64,000 nt of DNA from Dillenia suffruticosa (GCA_033439265.1 JAVTVX010000010.1:28075056-28139055), one strand, 5' to 3'. Numbered from the stretch's first letter, positions 1-12,662 are shown. The notes: generated by a model from the sequence alone, not told the origin. Program-made: numbers and translations.

Positions 1-2068
1 CAATTGACACAGGCACCCCGTGAAGCCGAACTAGGTGATGTGCCAACGCCTCCAAGGAATAATCACCGCGGGTAAGGATAAAATGTGTAGATTGGTGAGT
101 CGATCGACAATCACCCAAATCGCATCATGCCGCATTGAAGTCCGTGGCAACTCCATCATGAAGTCCATAGTAATATGCTCCCATTTTCACTCAGGAATCG
201 GAAGAGACTGCAGCGTACCCACTAGACACTGATGCTCTGCCTTCACCTGCTGGCACACTAAGTATCGTGCCACAACATTCGCCTTGCCCGAATGATAATC
301 TATAATCAAATCATAATCTTTAAGCAACTCTAACCATCGTCTCTGTCTGATGTTCAGCTCCCTCTGAGTGAACAAATACTTTAGACTCTGATGGTCAGTG
401 AAAACTCTGCAAGTCACTCCATAAAGATAAATGCCGCCATATCTTTAATGCAAAGACTATGGCTACTAACTCTAAATCATGCGTTGGATAATTCAGCTCA
501 TGTTTTTTCAACTGTCGCAAAGCATAAGCAATCACCCGACCATTCTGCTTCAAAACGCAACCCAATCCCTGCCTGTTGGCATCACTATACACAACATACT
601 CTCGGCTGTTAGTGGAGAGAGCTAAAACTGGTGCCGACATCAATCATTGTTTGAGTTCCTGAAAGCTCACTTCACAACGATCGTCCCAAATGAACGTCCT
701 TTCGTGTCAGTTTAGAAAGTGAAGCAGCGATCCAGGAGAATCCTTCTACAAACCGCCGATAATACCCTATAAGACCAAGAAAACTCAGTATTTCGATCAC
801 TATTTGTGGTTGTTTCCACCTTAATATGGCCTCCACCTTCTACGGGTCAACATAAATACCCTTCGCAGAAACAATATAGCCAAGAAATTCAATCTGTCTA
901 AGCCAAAATTCACACTTGGTGGATTTGGCATACAACTGCCATTCGCAGAGAATCTGCAACACCACCCTAAGGTGCTGCGCATGCTCCTCATTGCTCTGCG
1001 AATATACGAGGATAATGTCAATGAACATAATGACGAACCGATCCAAATAATCATGGAAAATCCGGTTCATTGGGTCCATAAAGACTAGTGGTGCGTTGGT
1101 CAGCCCAAACGGCATGACCACGAACTCGTAGTGTCCATATCGGGTGCGGAATGCGATCTTGGGCACATCTTTAGACCTAATCCGCAACCGATGATATCCA
1201 GATCGAAAATCGATCTTTGAGAAAAACCGCACACCCTGGAACTGATCAAATAAATCATTAATATGTGGCAGAGGGTACCGATTCTTGATGGAAACCTTGT
1301 TTAGCTGCCTATAGTTCACATACAATCATAGAGTTCTGTCCTTTTTTTTTCACAAATAACACCAGAGCACCCTAAGGCGAAGTGTTCGGACGGATAAAAC
1401 CCTTGTCCAGCAACTCCAGCAACTGGACCTTAAGCTCTCTAAGCTCAACTGGCACCATTCTGTATGGCGGAGTAGATATGGGAGTGGTCCCTGGAGTTAG
1501 GTCAATTTCAAAATCAAACTCCCGAACTGGGGGTAGTCCGGGTAGCTCCTCGGGAAATATATCTGGGAACTCTTGCACCACTGGGACCTCCTCAAGCCTT
1601 GGCCCTTCTATTGTGGTGTCAATAACATGAGTCAGGTATGCCGTGCACCCTCAGCGTATCAATCTCCTGGCCTTCATCACCAATACAACACAGCGAGGTA
1701 ACACTCGCCTCTCGCCTGGGAACCTCAACAACGGCCCCTCGGGTCTCCGAAACTCCACTTCTTTGGTGAAGCAATCTATTGAGGCTCTATGCATGCTTAG
1801 CCAATTCATCCCTAGGATGGCATCGAAATCCGTCATCTCAAGTGGAATCAGGTCTGCCTCAAGTACCGCATCTCTGATCATGACCTTGCTCCCTCTGTAG
1901 ACGGAATCTCTAAGTATCTGCTCACCGAGAGGAGTGATGACCAATATCTCCTCATCAATGGCGACAAAGGCTTACCCGACCCGTAGGCAAAAGACGCTCT
2001 CATATACGAATAGTTCAACCCGGTGTCAATCAGGATACGAGCGTCGACTCCCCATATGTTCATAACTC
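1..2068 (-). pseudogene. pol of E1: protease, RT, RNase H, start of integrase
   Basis: Protease with an intact active-site triplet, in ILIDTGLNYSY (about 2030-2000), continues to 1651. The RT spans 1581-840 in two frames, with the motifs [16 protein letters not shown] and MPFGLTNAP. Its catalytic box reads FIDI where the family has FIDD, so the second Asp is lost. RNase H follows (643-395 and 417-260, with [13 protein letters not shown]). At about 270-250 the end of RNase H ([10 protein letters not shown]) runs directly into the end of the integrase zinc-finger region ([12 protein letters not shown]), showing that several hundred bases were deleted there. The integrase core start follows to position 1. 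Confidence 0.88.
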
Positions 2069-2259
2069 CTATTGTAAGAAAATAAAAGATCTGTTGATAA
2101 ATATGGAAAGATATATGCTTACATATATATATATATATATATCAAAATGTATATACATACCAACATAGTTAAGCCTCCAAGGCTTTAACTAGTGATGGTG
2201 CTCAAAAGAAGATACATAAAAAAAATATCTCTAAACATGGGGATCAGTGGGAGGAGCAC
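2069..2259 (-). other. Putative intron at the gag-protease junction of E1
   Basis: A 191-bp AT-rich segment on the minus strand, starting GTGCTC at 2259 and ending TTTCTTACAATAG at 2069. Removing it joins the gag frame to the protease frame through a split Gly codon (G then GA) with no stop at the join. Left in, the gag frame ends at a nearby TAG. Segments of 100 and 226 bp lie at the same point of E2 and E4. A second, stronger donor-like GTATGT lies inside (near 2156) but lies after the gag stop. No RNA data are available, so splicing is an inference. Confidence 0.5.
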
Positions 2260-3723
2260 CAATAATCATGTCAGGACTCGCCTAAGCGTCCTCTTGTGTC
2301 AATGAGTATACACGGGGCTATGTCCTCTGCTGCTGTCAGGACTCGCCTTAACTCATCTCCCAACTGCTATCCGTGGAGCGATGTGACTTGAGTGCGCAGG
2401 TGCTCCCTGTTGTCCTCTTTGGGGAACACTCGAGTGTCATGAAACTATCTGACCTCCAAATCCTAACTCGAGGCAGGTGCTCCTGATGTGCCTGGGCTTC
2501 CCACACCGAAAGCATGTAACAGACACCATATACTCTCCAAAAGGGTGGTGTCCACCACATCGACGGCAAAAGGGGTGCCGCTGATCTGAAGTCTGAGTAG
2601 TGGCACTAGGGACCGGTGCTCTAAACCCCTGAGGTCGCGATTCCTGCCCAGTATGTGCCTGTCTCAGCTGAGAAGAACCTCCCTGATATCCTGAAGTCCT
2701 GCCCTTCTTCGAGCCTTGGCTCGAAGAAGCCCCAGATCTCTTCTTCCTTTGCTCTCTGTACTCTCGCTGTCTGCCCTCAGCACGGACAATCTCCTCCGCC
2801 CTAAGTGCTGAGTCCACAATCTCCGCAAAAGAGAGACTAGGAGTCACTGTCATATACCTCCTAATGTTCAAGTTGAGACCAACATCAAACTTGAACCGTA
2901 GCTGTTTCGACATCCCCAAGTCTGGAACGAAAGTAGCTAGTCGCCTCATCTCCGTCTCATACTCTGTCACTGTCCTGGTTCCTTGCCGCAAGTGCAGAAA
3001 CTCTGCCCTCTTGCGATCCTGCTGGAACTCAGAGAAATACCTGCGATCGAACTCCCGCAGGAAGTCCTCCCATCACAGCGGCTCGGTAGTATCGTCACAA
3101 ATCGCCTCCCACTAAGTGAGGGCGTCGCCATCCAAGAGTCTCTTTGCTATCCGAAGCCGGTAGTCCTCGCTCAAACCCAGATCAGTCAAAATTTTGCGGG
3201 TGCGGTTGATCCAGTGCTTCGCTGCTATGGAATCACCCGTTTCCGCAAACTCCGTGCAGCCTAACTGCCTCGCCTCCTTCACCAACTGGGTGAGTTCGTG
3301 AATACGCCTCAAGGTGGAGGAGGTAGTGTCACTAGGTCATGACACAGAGGAAGGACCAACAACTGGGAGCCGATCTGGTACAACTGAAGGTGGCACGACC
3401 GTAGGAGTCGGTGCGGCCATCGGTACCGGTGGAGGTGGCATGGCCGTAGGAGTTGGCACTGCCGTTGGTGGTGGTGGGGGTGGCATCTGAACCCCATGGG
3501 AGGTGTACCACTCATACACCTGCCTAAACGCCTCAAAGAACGGTGGTGGAACCTCAGCTGGAGCAGCAGGCTGAGTAAGCGCTGCAGGGGGCGCCCGTGA
3601 AGAGGAAGCAGCCTCAGGCACTCCAAGGGTCTCAGGTCCCCTCGAAGGGTCAGATACTTGAGGAGTCTTGGGTAGCGCAATTCTAGCTTTGCGTCCCGCT
3701 GGTCTACCACGTCTAGGCGGCAT
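2260..3723 (-). pseudogene. gag of E1 (frameshifted)
   Basis: Gag polyprotein reading from an ATG at 3723 that begins MPPRRGRPAGRKAR, followed by a Pro-rich stretch. The retrotransposon gag domain follows (3312-3112, with ELTQLVKEARQLGC), continuing at 2991-2437 and ending in a CCHC zinc knuckle region (CFRCGKPRH around 2490). The pieces lie in different frames, so at least two frameshifts separate them. A strong splice-acceptor-like sequence (CTCTTTTTGTAG on the minus strand) ends at 3728, five bases before the ATG. The gag frame reads through the position 2260/2259 and stops nine codons later, at a point matching the gag stop of E2. Confidence 0.85.
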
Positions 3724-3944
3724 AATTCTACAAAAAGAGAATTTTCATTAGATATAATTCTAGAATTTGGCATGATTTAAAAATTAGGGTTAGTTACATA
3801 ATAACTAACCCCCTAAAATGAATGGATTAATGGTCTACGACCATGTATGAGACTTTAAATTATTGTACGAAACTCTGTAATGCATTGAGAACTTTTAAAT
3901 GTATTTGGGAAGACTTTTATTACTATCCTTTCTCTAACCTAGAC

Positions 3945-3956
3945 TCTCTGATACCA
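3945..3956 (-). other. Primer binding site of E1 (tRNA-iMet)
   Basis: The minus strand reads TGGTATCAGAGA a few bases past the LTR end. This matches the 3' end of initiator Met tRNA used by most plant LTR elements, with a mismatch at the last base compared with the usual TGGTATCAGAGC. It fixes both the orientation and the inner LTR boundary. Confidence 0.9.
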
Positions 3957-3963
3957 ACTGAGC

Positions 3964-6678
3964 TGTCACGCCCCGAACTAGGGTCATGAACAGTCGTCCG
4001 TTGCCCTTGATGCCGGCTACATTTTTACAAAAAATCGAACAAAACATCCCTATATTTCGGAGGTCTCCCATGTACAATTTAACATGTAATATTCACAACC
4101 ATCCTGTCAATTTAATAAAAGGGTCATCCCGGCCTCACAACCATTAACCAAACCACAGCCGACAACCAGGACAACGCAAGGCCATAGAAATTTCTATCAG
4201 TTCTAGCCATAGACCTCTACTGTCATGCTAAACTAGAGCATGAGCAGCCGCCACACCGAGCGGAGCTAAATGTTTATACACATGTACAATAAATTCCCAA
4301 GTTAACATTTTAAATACATATAGGTGCTTCAATGCAAGTGAACCTAGTCAATATGAGAGTTTCTCGAATAAAGTCATCCCAAAAATTAAATAAATGAATA
4401 CATTAATCAAACTAAAATTTTCAATAATCGTAGCGGAAGATATGGTAACATCCATACCCAATCCCGGTACTATCAAGTCCACGTCGCAAGAATACAATCA
4501 CAATAATACTTTCTCAGTACACGACTAATCCTGTGGGAAAGAAAGTGAGGGGTGAGTATCTATGGGAGGATACTCAGCAAGTGAAGGGATTGATATCTTG
4601 CTATCAATATCGATGGTGAAGTTGGAGTGTCAAAACATGTAACATAATATCGAGTGTGCAAAAATGACGTGCTGTTTTAGAGTCAGAAAATAAAATATGC
4701 ATCCATCCATATATCAAGCTACATATGTAGAGCCAGCCGAACAAGCAACCCCGGCAATGGTCTACCTCGACCAAGGACGGGCGCATTGGGGGTTTTCACT
4801 ATGCAAATATCAAATAATGGCTCTCTACCCCAATGTTGGCCACAGACTACTTCAACTAGTCTGTAAATAATAATAATAATATATATATATAGTCGGCCGT
4901 GTATGATATCCCGCCCAGTACTACACAGAGGTAAACTCACGTTCTCCCCGATGAGGTTCAACCTGGGACACCCATACACATGACAATTTGGTGGATACCT
5001 CCGGCCGAAACGTATCCGGACACAAGGGGTGCCTTTACCAAATGTCCTTCGTAACTACGAAATGTTATAGGAAGCATATCACCATATCACCAAATCGGCC
5101 GGGCACATAGCCCCATGCATCACATCATCACGTCGGCCAGGCATACAGCCTCATGCATCGTATCATAACATCGGTCGGGCGTACAGCCCAAATAGTACAT
5201 GTAAATCCATTTAAAACTATGTGTCAATACAATGAAAGTATTAAAACATGTCAATATGTCAAAAAGAATGACATAGTATCCGGTTATCAAACTTTTGGAT
5301 GCAAATCAATAAAATCAACAGTTGGAACACTCCAATGGTCACAAAAATATGTCTATTAAAAATCTAAAAATTTAGTTTTCACACGTATAAAAATCATGTT
5401 GTTTGAAAATCGGTAAAACATGATTTGTCAATCAATAGTAGATGTCAAAATCCCACTCACAGTTCAGGGAGGGTGTGCACTCCCAATTCCAAACCAATCC
5501 GAATTCAACTTCCCTCTTTGAACCCGAATATGTTATCCTAAAACAATGAATTATCAATTTCCACTTAAAATCGTTTGTCTTATACAAATAGAAATTCTTT
5601 GAAAATTTCTAAACTCAAATCTCCAATTCCGGCTCTTTTCATACGTGTACAACACTTCTTATCCTAAATTTTTACCCTAAATTCGATAAATAACTCAAAT
5701 GGGTCCAAAATCCCTCACCTAGGGTTTTCTCGGATCGCAAACCTTTGTCCGAATGTCTTCTCGATCACTCCAAGATCTGAAATGCTACCTATCAAGACAG
5801 CGTTTATTAGTTAGGTTCAAACACTTAGATTAGAAGCAAAACCCTAAGTCAGTTAGCTGCGCAGAGGTTCGCGGGCCGTCACGGGCCGTGGGCTTAGGCT
5901 AGCGGTCTCGCGGGTCTACGGGCCAGCGGGCCAGTGGGCTAGCGGGCCTGCGAGCTGATGGGCCTGCGGGCTGGCGGGCCTACGGCTGATGGACCTGCTG
6001 GCCGGCAGTGGCTCGCGGGGCGCAGTGGCTTGCGGGCCGCTAGCACTCATGGGGTGGTGCACGCTAGAGCTGTAGCGCGCTGGCAGAAGGACGCGCTGTG
6101 GCTCGATCGCCTGCAAGCGCTGGGTTGCGCTCGCGGAGGCTCGCATGAGGAGACGGTCGTCGCGCACTGTGGCTCGATCGCGTACAAAGGCACACGCTTA
6201 CGGGAGGCAGCAGTAGTCGCGTGCGGTGCTCGGGGGAGATCGCATGGTGGCGCGCTGGTGGTGGAGCTCGAGGCGGTGTGCGATCGGGAAGGGAGAGCGA
6301 TCGCGAGAGATCGCAAGAGGGAGAGAAGCTGTGAGAGAGAAATCGAGAGGGAAAGAAGAAGAAGAAGAAGAAGAAGAAGAAGAAGATGATGATGATGATG
6401 ATGATGGTGGTGGCCTGTTGGCGACGGAGCTCTAGGCGAAGGAGGAGCGGCGCCGCGGTAGGGGAGAGAAACGAAGAGTCAGGTAGAGAGAGAGAGCGAG
6501 AGAGAGAGAGAGAGAGAGGGAGAGAGAAAGAGAGAGGGATTAGGGTTTCCAACCCTAATCCCCAAATCAAATTTGGGAACGCAACGTTTTGCCCCAAAAT
6601 GCTGCGTCTCCATTTTTTTATTTTTTTATTTTTATATTTATTTATTTTTTAATTTTTTTAATTTTTTTTATACATATA
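3964..6678 (-). repeat. 5' LTR of E1 (outer boundary approximate)
   Basis: The inner edge is sharp: the minus strand ends GGGGCGTGACA at 3964, directly before the primer binding site. The outer edge is placed near 6674-6680, at TGTATA on the minus strand, by comparison with the poly(A) start of the E2 LTR. It cannot be confirmed because the partner LTR and target duplication are outside the window. Inside are an imperfect palindrome (6579-6607), a perfect 12-bp-arm palindrome with AACCCTAA (6536-6562), a GA/CT-rich tract (about 6490-6535), trinucleotide runs (6355-6410), a GC-rich stretch (5870-6340) and degenerate copies of the GGCC..GCATACAGCC tandem repeat (5090-5195). Confidence 0.8.
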
Positions 6679-6879
6679 CATATATTTCGTATTCATTTTT
6701 CATTAGAACGCGAATTTCGTACAAATGGGGTTTATTTCGATCGCAAACCCGACAACTTAAGAATATACCAAAAATAAAATTTAAAAATCTCCAAAATCAA
6801 ACACCAATATACTTAAATAAAATTTCTCTATATATACATATATATATATTTCAAGACCAGCACATTAGTACGGATACCG

Positions 6880-8419
6880 CAGTGTCGGCGTTACAAAAAG
6901 TAACTAATACTACCCTAAAAGATCTCTGGAAGCCTTGGAGAAGAACACTAATTGTTCAACTCCTGGGTAAGAACAAAGGATACCATCTTATGTTTATAAA
7001 GATTAACCACATGTGGAGACCAGAGGGACATCTCGAGCTGCTGGACTTAGGCGAGGGTTTCTTCCATGTGAAGTTCTCCAATACTGAAGACTATGAGCAT
7101 GTTCAAGCAGACGGGCCATGGCTCATCCACGATCACTATCTTACAGTAAAAAAATAGAGACCGTGGTTTACTCCGGAGGAGGAAAAATCAAATCCACTGC
7201 AGTGTGGATACGACTCCCTCATCTTCCCATTGAATTTTTCAGTGAAGACATTTTATTTGAAATAGGTAAAGGAGTAGAGAAGCCTATCAAAGTAGATGCG
7301 AATACAATGAATGTGGTGAGAATACAACGAATGCGGTGAGAGGAAAGTATGCCAGGATTTGTGTGGAGATAGATTTAGAAAAGGCTCTGATTTTGAAGAT
7401 CAAAATCAAGAGATGCATCCAGCGTATTGAGTATGAGGGCTTACATGTCATATGTTTCGAATGTGGTATGGTGGGGCATAAATTAGAGCAATGGCAGATC
7501 GTAGTGGAAAGGCAGGTTTATAACCAGAGGTAGAGAGAAGCAAGGTTTTTGTGGAAACCCTAGGCGGCAGAGATCAGACAACAGCAGAACCCACGGCGGG
7601 GAAAGACAATGGACTTGGTCCTTAGATGATGGTCCAAAGGAGACAGTAGAGACATAACAAAAATGGAAATTTCAGGACAAAAGAAAAGAAAGAGCTCACT
7701 AACTCTAACCGATTCACCAATTTGGAGAAAGTCAACGACATGTTGTCAGAAGGCAGCACTGAAGCAGGATTCAATGATATGTTCTGCAGACCTAGGAGGT
7801 TGCAAACGCTGCCCCAGCAGAGAAATAGTTTGGATGTAGCGCCAAAAGGATGCTTGGGAGGGGTGCAGAAGGAAGTGGGAGAAGCAGCGGCAAGAAGAAA
7901 GGAGTGAAGCTTATCGAGGAAGCTTCGGTGAAGGACAAAGATACATTGGTTTGCGGGCAGAAGGTTTCGGATATTGTAGTTATGATAGACCCCCTGGTGG
8001 GTATTAGTAACAAAATGGACCTGGACCCGAAGTCATGTAGACCACAGGAAGAAGATGGTTTGGCCCACGTTTTGAATGTCACAAACGAGACAGCCCTTGT
8101 GGGTTTTTCAAGAGACCCAAGAATGAATGTAGCCTTCCTTGGGAGAGTTGGGCCTCTTGGGGAATGTAAGCTATATGGTGGCATGCCAAGCTCAACCAAA
8201 GCTAAAGACGAAAGCAAGCTCGTTGGATACAGAGAAGAAAGGACCCTGGATCCAAGAGAGCAAAGTAGTGAGCACAATGTTTTAAATGAAACGGTTATCT
8301 CAAGAGGAGGAGGAGGTCTAAGCATCGAAGAAATGATGTCGTTAGACTGTGAGTTTAATGTTGTAGATGAAGGAGATAATGAGTTGGGTGAGCAAAGTAG
8401 GATGGACATGGAGGTCTAA
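6880..8419 (+). pseudogene. LINE ORF1 (DUF4283 and zinc-knuckle protein)
   Basis: The first part (about 6890-7160, then 7118-7530 in other frames) matches the DUF4283 nucleic-acid-binding domain of plant LINE ORF1 proteins, with KDLWKPWRRTLIVQLLG and GPWLIHDHYLTV. A CCHC knuckle follows (CFECGMVGHKLEQW, near 7455-7500), in which the last Cys is replaced by Trp. The tail (7850-8419) is an open, low-similarity hydrophilic region of 189 codons, as is usual for ORF1 C-termini. Two frame changes and an in-frame stop near 7157 make it non-functional. Confidence 0.75.
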
Positions 8420-8457
8420 AAGAGTTTCTCGTCCGTCTGTTTTCCCTTCGGTTATCA

Positions 8458-11400
8458 ATGAATTTCAGAGTTATTACTTGGAATTATAGAGGAGTAAGTA
8501 GCAAGAGCTTCAGTCGTTCCAATAAGAAGTTGCTCAAAAAGGAGAGACCAGAGTTTATATGTTGTTTGGAAACTAAAGCCAAGAATAACAATTCCCGAGG
8601 TTCATGAAGAATTATGGCCTTGATGAGGAGTTCATTGTCCCAACCGTAGGCTTCAGGGGTGGTCTCTGGTTAGCTTAGAATAGAAGTAAATTCAGGCTCT
8701 CGGTGGTTAAGCATGATAGCCAATTTATTCATTGTGAAATAGAAGAAAATGGTAGAAGATGGTGCTTGACTTGCGTTTACTGTCAACCGTACCTTAGGGA
8801 GAAAGAGAACTGTTGGAGGGAGCTGGTTACCATTGCGGATAGCATGACTGATTCTTGGATAGTTATGGGGGACTTCAATGACATAGCAGGAACCAATGAG
8901 ACCAGCAGATTGGGGAATGCCTCTTGGAAAAGATTTCAGAGATTTCAGAGTTGGTGGAGGGACTGTAATTTGATTGATATTAAAGCCGAAGGTCCTAAGT
9001 ATACCTAGTTGGGAAAGAGGAAAGGCAACTTCGTGCTTCATCAGAAGCTTGATAGAGGTCTGTGCAACATAGAAGCCAAATTACTCTTTTCAAAGATGAA
9101 GCTGATGAACCTAACCAGACTGCATGGTGAACACTGCCCTATCAATTTAAGTACAAATCTCCTAAGCCCTCCCCGCAAAGATAGAAAGCCTTTCAGAATA
9201 GAAGCAGTGCGGTTTACCTATCCTAACTTCAGGAAAGTGTTCACTGAAGCCTGGGAAAGACGGGACGGTCCTCTGGAGGTCACAAACCAAGTAGTGGCTG
9301 AAGAATTGAAAGATTGGAATTATCTTGAATTCGGTAACATCTTTCACAGAAAGAAAGCTCTGGAAGGAAGGCTGAAGGGTATTCAGCAGGCCCGTAACTA
9401 CTCCCACTCGTTTCACCTCTTAGAGCTTGAAGCTAAACTTCTGCAGGAGTATCACTCAATCCTAGATCAGGAGAAGATCTTTTGGAGACAGAAGTCTAGG
9501 ATCAATTGGTTATCAGAAGGGAGATCACAAAGTTTTTTCACGCCACAACTAGATAAGGAGGAGCGCCAATAGGATTGTAGCGTTTAAAATCAATGGCAAC
9601 CGGTGTGTTGAGCAGGAGGTCCTGAAGAACCATGCCATCACCTACTTCTCTAAGATGTTTGCAGGGAAGAGGGTGTCAGAGTTGAGCGACAGATTCAAAA
9701 TTTGAAGGCAAAGATCAGTTTGGAGGATCAGAGAAGACTGTGCAGTAATTTTAAGGAAGATGAAGTCAGGACGACAATGTTTTCCATGGATGGGTTGAAA
9801 GCTCCAGGTCCGGATGGCTTCCAACCCCTGTTCTACCAAAAGTCTTGGGATGCTATGAAGGGCAAGATATGTAGATTTGTGAATAAGGCTTTGGAGGATG
9901 GATACTTCTGCCCCATGATAGCTAAAGCCCATATGATCTTGATTCCCAAGATAACGAACCCTGAAGAGATGTCGGATTTCAGACCTATCAGTCTGCTCAA
10001 CACATCCTTCAAGATTCTCAGCAATTGCCTTGTGTTCATATTAAGGTTGCTGTTGCAAAACATAATCGGAGAGCACCAGAACAGCTTTCTTCCGGGTAAA
10101 GGTACACTTGATAACATGATAGCTCTTCAAGAAGTTATTCACTCTATAAAACACTCTAGAAGCACGAGACATGCTATGATTATTAAAATCTATCTCAAAA
10201 AGGCTTATAACAATGTTAATTGGGAGAAGTTCTGCTCGAGATCGATATCCCGGTAAGCTTAGTGAATCTGATTATGTTCGCGGTTTCTAATGGGGAAACT
10301 TCAATCATTTGGAATGGGGAAGTCCTTCCTTCATTTAAATCTAGGCAAGGGTTAAGACAAGGCGATCCTCTATCGCCTTATCTCTTTCTGTTGGTTATGA
10401 AAAGATTGGCTTTCATGATTCAGGAAAAAGTCAAGAAGAGAGCATGAAATCCTGTTAAAGTAGCCAGAGAAGGACCTGCGGTATCACATCTCTTTTTTGC
10501 GAATGATTTAATTCTTTTTGGCGGAGGCGGAACATCTAAATCTCAGCAACATTCTTAGCTGCTTGAAGGAATTCTCCGAACAGAGTGACCTCCAAGTTAG
10601 TCCGATGAAATCCAAGATTTGGATCTCTCCGAAAGCCCCTAGACATTTGAAAGCTTCCCTTGCTGCGTGTAGCCGCTTTATGGTTACAGAGAATTTGGAA
10701 AATTACCTGGGGGTCCCGGCTATCCATGGCAGGATTAACAAAGACTTCTACTATTAGCTGGTAGACAAAGTTCAGAATAAACTCAGCAACTAGAAAACCA
10801 AGTTGTTGAATATAGCAGATAGAAGAACGCTAGTTCAATTGGTTACAACCTCAATTCCTTCTTACACCATGTAGTCGGTTTGGCTATCACTTGCAATAAA
10901 CTAGACAAATTGAACAGATATTTCTTGTGGTGTAGCAGAAAGAGGCAAGGAAAATCCACCCAGTGGGTTGGAAGGAGGTCTGCGCATCCAAACGGGAGGG
11001 CAGTCTGGGTTTGAGGAGCATGCGGGATTGCAACATTGCAATGATGGCGAAGTTAGGGTGGAGAGTAATGAAGGAAGAGAGAGCTCTGTGGGTGAAAATT
11101 CTTAGGAACAAGTATCTTCAAGGAGATAACCTGCTAAATCATAAAAGAAGTCACAACTCCTCTGCGGTTTGGAGAGGCATTTGCTCTAGCCATGAGTGCA
11201 TTAAGAAGGGGATTAAATGGAGAATTGGAGATGGAAATGTCATCAGCTTTTGGAGCGACCGATGGGTTGGAAAGGAAGAGCTGCATGAGGTGGCCTTGAT
11301 CTCTAGAGAGGACTGCGCTCCATCGACCAAAGTTAACCGCTTTTGGAACGAAGAAGGTAAATGGAAGTTGGAGGATCTTGCAGGCATTCTTTCGAGGAGT

Positions 11401-12570
11401 AAAGTGGGGGAAATAAGGACAGTTCCTATCCCTACTAATAGAACTTCGTGTGATTCTATCTTCTGGGAAGAGAAAATGGATGGGGAATTCTCAGTGGCTT
11501 CCGCCTACTGGCTGCAAAGGAAGAATGTCATTCCTCAGCAGGGGCCTGATAAGGATTGGAGGTGGATCTGGAAGCTTAAGTGTTCTGAGAGAGTGAAAGT
11601 CTTCTTATGCTTGGTAGCAAAAGATAAGGTTTTAACAAAATCTGAGCTAAAGAAGAGAGGTGTGGTTATGGATGATGTCTGTGAGATCTGCAAGGGGGAG
11701 GAGGAATCCTTGAGCCATGAGTTGAGAGACTGTATTCATGCTCAGAGTATTTGGAGGTTCATAGTGAAGAACACTGTCCCAAATTCTACCTTTTGGAGTG
11801 AGGCAGGCTACATTTGGCTCAGAAATGGAGTTCTGAAGAAACTTAAGCTTAGAGTGGAGGATGAAGGAACTGCTTTTGCTTTGACAGTGTGGTCAATTTG
11901 GAATTCCAGATGTGAGGCTATTTTTCAAAAGAAAATTGAACCTCCTCAGCAGGTGGCCAAAAGGATTCTCTATATGAATAGCCTCTATAGTATGGAAAAG
12001 GAGAAGGAAGAGTTCCTTGTTGCGTGGATTAAGCTTGAGGGGAATAGAATTAAACTTAATGTAGACGGTGGAGCCAAGATTGAGGGTGGCACTGCTAGCG
12101 CTGGAGGCGTTTTTAGGGACTGCAATGGGGATTGGATCTTCAGCTTTTGGGCGAATTTGGGTTCTGCTTCAGGAGACCTAGCGGAGTTACGGAGTGTTAG
12201 GGAGGGTTTGAGGATAGCTAGGGGTAGGGGTTTCGGTGAGCTGTTAATCGAAAGTGATTCCCTCAGTGTGGTGAATGCTATAAATAGGGGAGTGGGCACA
12301 GATCACCCATGGAAAAACACAATGAAGGACTGCAAGGTTATATTGCATGAATTGGGCATCCATCATATCCATCAAATTTACAAGAAGGCTAACAAATGTG
12401 CTGACAAATTGGTAGAGCTAGGGAGAGAAATCCAACCTGGTCTCGTCGGGTCAGCATCTCCTCCGCCTGAGATCAATCCCCTTTTGAAGCTTGATCGAGA
12501 GGGAAGCTCTGTGGCCAGAAGAAGAAAAAAGTTTTCTGACAGTCAAAGATCCCTCTTGGGGGGTGCCTGA
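8458..12570 (+). pseudogene. LINE ORF2: endonuclease, reverse transcriptase, RNase H
   Basis: It starts at ATG 8458 with the endonuclease N-terminus (RVITWNYRGVSSK) and an IVMGDFNDI motif near 8861-8887. Reverse transcriptase follows at 9702-10750 (APGPDGFQPLFYQ, FRPISLLN, RQGDPLSPYLF). The catalytic box near 10500 reads FAND instead of FADD. An uninterrupted 535-codon frame at 10963-12570 carries zf-RVT (WRWIWKLKCSERVKVFLCL, with Cys/His near 11680-11740) and a C-terminal RNase H (KLNVDGGAKIEGG, then LAELRSVREGL and LIESDSLSVV). Several stops and frame changes before 10963 inactivate it. Confidence 0.9.
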
Positions 12571-12662
12571 GCTGGTTGCGTGCCTCTGTCGCTCCAGTCT
12601 TTGGTTTCTTCATTTTTGTTTTGTGTTTGGTCTTTTTTCCGTCTCTTGTACAAAAAAAAAAG

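Larger units (their letters stand above)
1..6680 (-). mobile_element. Ty3/gypsy LTR retrotransposon E1, partial (3' side outside window)
   Basis: Minus-strand element. In its own direction it runs LTR (about 6680 to 3964), primer binding site, gag, protease, reverse transcriptase, RNase H and the start of integrase, reaching the window edge at position 1. The order PR-RT-RH-INT is that of Ty3/gypsy. The LTR ends in GGGGCGTGACA and resembles the E2 and solo LTRs further right, so all three belong to one family. The coding part has frameshifts and stops and the RT catalytic motif is changed, so the copy is inactive. The lineage may be Tekay/Del-like, judging from the long LTR and its terminus. 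No chromodomain can be checked because the 3' end is missing. Confidence 0.93.
6850..12662 (+). mobile_element. Plant L1-type LINE, nearly full length, inactive
   Basis: Non-LTR retrotransposon with ORF1 (DUF4283 plus zinc knuckle), ORF2 (endonuclease, reverse transcriptase, zf-RVT, RNase H) and a short 3' UTR ending in a run of ten or eleven A at 12651-12661. No terminal repeats are present. The 5' edge is uncertain: coding similarity begins near 6880, just right of the E1 LTR. I could not find a convincing target-site duplication on the two sides. Stops and frameshifts occur in ORF1 and in the first two thirds of ORF2, while the last 1.6 kb is a clean open frame. Confidence 0.9.

Noticed and set aside
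2100-2160. GTATGT at about 2156 (minus) as the main donor of the E1 gag-protease intron
   Set aside because: It lies after the gag stop codon, so splicing from it would not link gag to protease. GTGCTC at 2259 matches the position and phase in E2 and E4.
5916-6597. Frames with poly-Glu, poly-Asp or poly-Phe runs
   Set aside because: Produced by GAA/GAT trinucleotide and GA repeats within the E1 LTR; low complexity only.
6573-6880. Extension of the LINE ORF1 frame upstream into the E1 LTR
   Set aside because: The first 100 codons are AT-rich, F/Y/I-rich translation of LTR and flank. Similarity to ORF1 begins only near 6880.
7792-8409. 205-codon minus-strand frame opposite LINE ORF1
   Set aside because: A shadow of the plus-strand ORF1 tail, without domain or start context.
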